Shown here one piece after another: positions 61,157-64,000 of a stretch of 64,000 bases of DNA. Position numbers and translations under genes: made by a program. The stretch covers positions 1 to 64,000 of the forward strand of contig JAZKXV010000023.1 in assembly GCA_045611785.1 (NCBI GenBank). Direction: 5' to 3'. Position 1 is the stretch's first letter; every line of letters begins with the position of its first letter. The stretch is from JAFTYO01 sp045611785 (GTDB lineage Bacteria; Pseudomonadota; Alphaproteobacteria; RF32; CAG-239). The notes beneath the pieces were generated by a model. The model had not been told where the DNA came from. It saw nothing but the letters and a program-made list of their open reading frames with translations, and did no database searches.

Positions 61157-61666
61157 ATGGGCAATATGGCACAAAAAATTGTAAAAGTTAACATTTCTAA
61201 TCTTATTGAAACATTAAATCAGGCCTATTCGGAAGAATGGCTTGCATACTATCAATACTGGATTGGAGCAAAGCTCACTGTCGGGCAATTTAAGACAGAT
61301 ATAGAAAAAGAATTTTTAGAACATGCAAAAGAAGAATTTGAGCATGCTGACATGATAGCGAATCGTATTTTACAGCTTGGCGGAATCCCTGTTATAAACT
61401 TTGAAGAATTGCATAAAATCGCCAGATGTAAATATGAAGCGCCAATAAATGAAAACTCTTATAATTTAGTTATTCAGAACCTTGAATCTGAACGTTGTGC
61501 AATTGGTCGATATCAAGGAATTTGCGAAATGTGCTTTGGTAAAGATCATGAAACATATCGCATCAGCGAACATATTTTAATGCAAGAGTTGGCACATGAA
61601 CAAGAAATGGAAGACTTCATTAAAGATATGGATACTGTAAGAGCGCTTAGTATTCAGCAAAATTAA
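61157..61666 (+). CDS. Ferritin-like di-iron protein
   Basis: 169 aa four-helix bundle. SEEWLAYYQYW, EFLEHAKEEFEHADMIANRI and QELAHEQEMEDF supply Glu/His metal ligands typical of ferritin-like/Dps-like proteins. Some archaeal and anaerobe Dps-like (thioferritin) members look like this. It probably stores iron or detoxifies peroxide, parallel to the rubrerythrin. SD AAAGGA. Followed by its own terminator. Confidence 0.82.
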   Translation: MGNMAQKIVKVNISNLIETLNQAYSEEWLAYYQYWIGAKLTVGQFKTDIEKEFLEHAKEEFEHADMIANRILQLGGIPVINFEELHKIARCKYEAPINENSYNLVIQNLESERCAIGRYQGICEMCFGKDHETYRISEHILMQELAHEQEMEDFIKDMDTVRALSIQQN

Positions 61667-61672
61667 TATTAT

Positions 61673-61695
61673 AAGCCCCTTTTTTAGGGGCTTTA
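61673..61695 (+). terminator. Terminator of ferritin-like gene
   Basis: AAGCCCCT/AGGGGCTT stem with a T-rich loop, 6 nt after the stop; the following U-tract is short. Confidence 0.65.
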
Positions 61696-61813
61696 GCATA
61701 TAAGCAGCATTTTAATTTTCATAAAAATTAAATTATATCTTGCTTATCCAAAATATTTGGTGTATATCTTCTTAGAACTCTACTAATGGTTGTAATTTAT
61801 TGGAGATTTATTC

Positions 61814-62119
61814 ATGACAAAGTTAACAAATCGAGTTATTTCAGTTTTTGATAAAAAGACGAGCATGCGTCTGACCTCACCTGAATGGACTGCCGTTGAT
61901 GATATATGCAAATATGAGCATATAAAACGTAAAAAATTATTTGAACTAATTGCTGCCAATAAAGATCCAAAACTTGGGTTTACATGTTCGGTAAGGCTGT
62001 TTGCTATAACATATCTGCACAATCTTCTAAAAGAGCGTGGGAAATATGTGCAACAAAATAACATACAAGCCCCAGACAATTACGAAAAAATTTTTAGTAC
62101 CTTTGCAAATATGTCATAA
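61814..62119 (+). CDS. Ribbon-helix-helix (RHH_4-like) protein
   Basis: 101 aa. KKTSMRLTSPEWTAVDDICKYEHIKRKKLFELIA is the strand-helix-helix core, then a second helix pair (CSVRLFAITYLHNLL). The family (PF13467 type, from memory) is common in alphaproteobacteria. SD TTGGAG. A DNA-binding role is likely. Confidence 0.7.
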   Translation: MTKLTNRVISVFDKKTSMRLTSPEWTAVDDICKYEHIKRKKLFELIAANKDPKLGFTCSVRLFAITYLHNLLKERGKYVQQNNIQAPDNYEKIFSTFANMS

Positions 62120-62178
62120 TTATTAGACATATTGAAAAACAATTTCGAAAGTATAGTTATAAAGCAAAGGAGATTTCT

Positions 62179-62619
62179 ATGATAAAGCTTATTGTTTTTA
62201 TAACTTTACTTTCCACCAATATCAGAGCTCAAGAACCAACCATTGTATATGGCGAATCTGAGCTACCTGACGGAAAAAAAGACAGTATTTTACTCATACA
62301 ACCGGAAAATGCGCCCAATCCTTTGGGAAATCCGATAGTATATACAGGTACAAATAATCAAACAAATACAATCAACTCAACCTATAATAACAAGGCAAGA
62401 AAGTATTTACTGACTGGTCCAAGGCAGATTACTCAAATCAATAAACAAAACCCACCTCCATTTTCAATTTCTCCGCAAAAGCTAAAAAATCAAATTGAAA
62501 ACACATTATATCAAGGAGGCAACAGGATATATGACGTTCAATCATATCCTATCGAAGATATTAACAAAATTACGGAGCCTAATATTGACCCGACAATAAC
62601 AACGTATCCTGAATATTAA
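62179..62619 (+). CDS. Small secreted Asn/Thr-rich protein, unknown
   Basis: 146 aa with SD AAGGAG and signal peptide (MIKLIVFITLLSTNIRAQ). The mature chain is Asn/Thr/Pro-rich (NNQTNTINSTYNNKARKYLLTGPRQ) without cysteine. No family. Its stop overlaps that of the convergent trmB by 4 nt. Confidence 0.55.
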   Translation: MIKLIVFITLLSTNIRAQEPTIVYGESELPDGKKDSILLIQPENAPNPLGNPIVYTGTNNQTNTINSTYNNKARKYLLTGPRQITQINKQNPPPFSISPQKLKNQIENTLYQGGNRIYDVQSYPIEDINKITEPNIDPTITTYPEY

Positions 62620-63341
62620 ACACGTTCATATTCAAAGAATACCGGCTTTCTGCCTTCTCTTATAGCTTTTTGCTGATACTTGGTTTTTACCCAATCCTTT
62701 GGTTCGTTTCTCCAATCGGCAGAAGTTTTTGCAGTCCATTTGAAGTTATCGTTTTTATGCATTGTTCTTAAAGTCCATGATTTATAAACTTTATGATCGG
62801 TTGCAATGCGAAGAATGCCTCCTTTTTTAATAATACGAGCCAATTCTTTTAAATTATCCGGATTAACGAATCTGCGATCAGCATGTCTTTTCTTAGGCCA
62901 GGGATCCGGAAACAACAAAAACACTCTATCAACAAAACCATCAGGTATTTTGCTAAATAACAATCTGGCATCGTCATCAAAGACTCTTATATTGTCTTGC
63001 CTATCGCCTAACAAACAAAACTTTTCCGGTATATCTTTACCTTCTTTTACACCTGTAATCAACGTCAACAAGTTAGCAACACCATTTTGAAAAACCTCAA
63101 TTCCGATAAAACCAATATCTGGATTATTAAGAGCTTGTCCGGCCAAATGAACACCATCACCAAACCCTATTTCTAAATTTATTTTTTCAACCGGTTTACC
63201 AAACATTTTGTCTTTATCGAAAACAGTATCGCTATCAATTTTTATTGACGGCAAAAACTTTTCCAACAATGTACTTTTAGTTTTTCTTATCACACGGCCT
63301 TTACGGCGGCCAAAAAATTTTGGTTGATTATTTTCAAGCAT
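62616..63341 (-). CDS. trmB: tRNA (guanine-N7)-methyltransferase TrmB
   Basis: 241 aa class I SAM methyltransferase. INLEIGFGDGVHL binds SAM and LLFPDPWPKKRHADRR is the catalytic signature. The N-terminal basic arm (KFFGRRKGRVIRK) is usual. The start codon follows a hairpin whose 3' arm contains the only SD (see the feature at 63343-63378). In alphaproteobacteria the order is often XRE-metK-trmB; here metK is absent between the two. Confidence 0.94.
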   Translation of the reverse strand: MLENNQPKFFGRRKGRVIRKTKSTLLEKFLPSIKIDSDTVFDKDKMFGKPVEKINLEIGFGDGVHLAGQALNNPDIGFIGIEVFQNGVANLLTLITGVKEGKDIPEKFCLLGDRQDNIRVFDDDARLLFSKIPDGFVDRVFLLFPDPWPKKRHADRRFVNPDNLKELARIIKKGGILRIATDHKVYKSWTLRTMHKNDNFKWTAKTSADWRNEPKDWVKTKYQQKAIREGRKPVFFEYERV

Positions 63342-63342
63342 A

Positions 63343-63378
63343 AAAAAGTTCCTTATAAAAAATTATTAGGAACTTTTT
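63343..63378 (-). promoter_or_regulatory. Hairpin that masks the trmB ribosome binding site
   Basis: On the minus strand AAAAAGTTCCT (63378-63368) pairs over 11 bp with AGGAACTTTTT (63353-63343); the AAGGA of the 3' arm is the only SD for the ATG at 63341. The same element ends in six Ts, so it doubles as terminator for the XRE gene and as a block or thermometer for trmB translation. Confidence 0.6.
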
Positions 63379-63405
63379 ATCTTACTTTTATTTAATTTTC
63401 AAGAA

Positions 63406-63897
63406 CTATTCATCAACAACTTTTGAGCTGGTTTTTGATAACGATACAATTAAATCAAAAAGTTGTTTTGCCAATGCTCTGTTACTGATGCGATAGTATG
63501 CACGAACGAGCTCAATGGTTTCTTGTTTTTTCATAGGATCAATTTCTATCTTTTCAACATCTTCATTGAACATTAAAACATTTTCACTTTCAGGCACATT
63601 GAGCATCATAGGGCTGTTTTTTTCTACATCTGCATCCATTTCTTCAAAGAAAAAATCCATAGACACATTTAAAACCTTACTGATATCCCATAAACGGCTA
63701 GCACCTACCCTATTATCTCCTCTTTCGTATTTTTGTATTTGCTGAAAAGTAAGGCCCAATTTTTTAGCCATAAACTGCTGACTATATCCCAAAAGTGTAC
63801 GACGCAAACGTATTCTTTTGCCCACATGAACATCTACCGGATTTGGAGAACTGCTTGTCGAACGATTAACAGGAGATAAATCAAGTTCAGTTTTCAT
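63406..63897 (-). CDS. XRE-family transcriptional regulator
   Basis: 163 aa. The helix-turn-helix (about 28-82) has RLRRTLLGYSQQFMAKKLGLTFQQIQKYERGDNRV and SRLWDISKVLNVSMDFFFEE, typical of the alphaproteobacterial regulators near metK/trmB (PraR/SinR-like, from memory). The C-terminal 80 residues (ETIELVRAYYRISNRALAKQLFDLIVSL) form a helical sensing or dimer domain. Its promoter carries an inverted repeat, which suggests autoregulation. Confidence 0.85.
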   Translation of the reverse strand: MKTELDLSPVNRSTSSSPNPVDVHVGKRIRLRRTLLGYSQQFMAKKLGLTFQQIQKYERGDNRVGASRLWDISKVLNVSMDFFFEEMDADVEKNSPMMLNVPESENVLMFNEDVEKIEIDPMKKQETIELVRAYYRISNRALAKQLFDLIVSLSKTSSKVVDE

Positions 63898-63924
63898 AAA
63901 GATAGTCCTTTCACATAAAATATT

Positions 63925-63960
63925 ATGTTAATATATAACATTGTATACCCTATGTGTCAA
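63925..63960 (-). promoter_or_regulatory. Promoter and operator of the XRE gene
   Basis: On the minus strand TTGACA (63960-63955), 17-nt spacer, TATATA (63937-63932). The inverted repeat ATGTTA-N5-TAACAT (63925-63941) covers the -10 box, as expected for an autoregulated repressor. The remaining bases to the window end show nothing further. Confidence 0.6.
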
Positions 63961-64000
63961 TTATCATTTTGTGCTTTTTCTGAAATGACGATAGTCTAAA

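Overview
The window reads as chromosome of an AT-rich alphaproteobacterium, probably a gut-associated, low-oxygen lineage of the uncultured RF32/CAG-239 type (inference). The alphaproteobacterial signs are the DUF1013/TrcR regulator, a DksA with a degenerate zinc finger, a cysteine-free L31, a maf-rng-yacG run, a zapA plus coiled-coil partner pair, the EF-P/SuhB neighbourhood, rluD-rpoH, and an XRE regulator beside trmB. The gut or low-oxygen signs are rubrerythrin, a second ferritin-like protein, the arginine decarboxylase/antiporter acid-resistance pair, and several genes that look Bacteroidales-derived. No CRISPR array, transposase, integrase or phage gene is visible.

Layout. 1-4 kb: the tail of a Cys-rich protein, then adiC-adiA. 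4-12.5 kb: two alpha/beta hydrolases, cysE, a secreted protein, trmJ, a degenerate thymidine-phosphorylase-like protein, a 31-codon Ser/Lys-rich mini-gene, rubrerythrin and an M23 peptidase. 12.7-22 kb: tRNA-Asp, a BI-1 protein, then the most unusual part, a seven-gene minus-strand run (13746-22019). It encodes a full VirD4/TraG-type coupling ATPase together with membrane and large soluble proteins of unknown family, with no type IV secretion channel genes nearby. 22-25.6 kb: rluD, rpoH, an SD-less membrane protein, a multi-hairpin RNA-like region and a frameshifted lipoprotein gene. 25.7-31.4 kb: a complete RND efflux operon. 31.4-34.4 kb: zapA and partner, a ThiE-like remnant, efp, a SuhB-like protein without its metal ligands, rpmE. 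34.6-36.1 kb: a GC-richer, SD-less pair (outer-membrane barrel and lipoprotein) of Bacteroidales character. 36.3-44.4 kb: trcR, envelope proteins, a pilin-like protein, dksA-maf-rng-yacG, patatin, a short CDF transporter, another SD-less barrel protein and two small unknowns. 44.7-53.3 kb: an aspartate-semialdehyde-dehydrogenase-like protein lacking its active site, a large MscS-type channel, and a five-gene surface-glycan module ending at tRNA-Thr. 53.5-64 kb: a second pilin-like gene, recR-ybaB-dnaX with the SRP RNA gene upstream, LpoA-like/rsmI/yraN, phoB, rpe, a ferritin-like protein, an RHH protein, a secreted protein, trmB and an XRE regulator.

Two themes stand out. The first is the orphan coupling-ATPase cluster, the best candidate for an undescribed system: a coupling/receptor complex whose channel is encoded elsewhere, or a secretion or DNA-handling machine of its own. 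The second is intact, well-expressed-looking ORFs that keep an enzyme fold but have lost catalytic residues (thymidine phosphorylase-, SuhB-, ASADH- and ThiE-like), which suggests retained non-catalytic roles. Promoters of the form TTGACA-N17-TATAAT are easy to see at many genes. Inverted repeats overlap the -10 boxes of trcR and the XRE gene, and a hairpin buries the trmB ribosome binding site.
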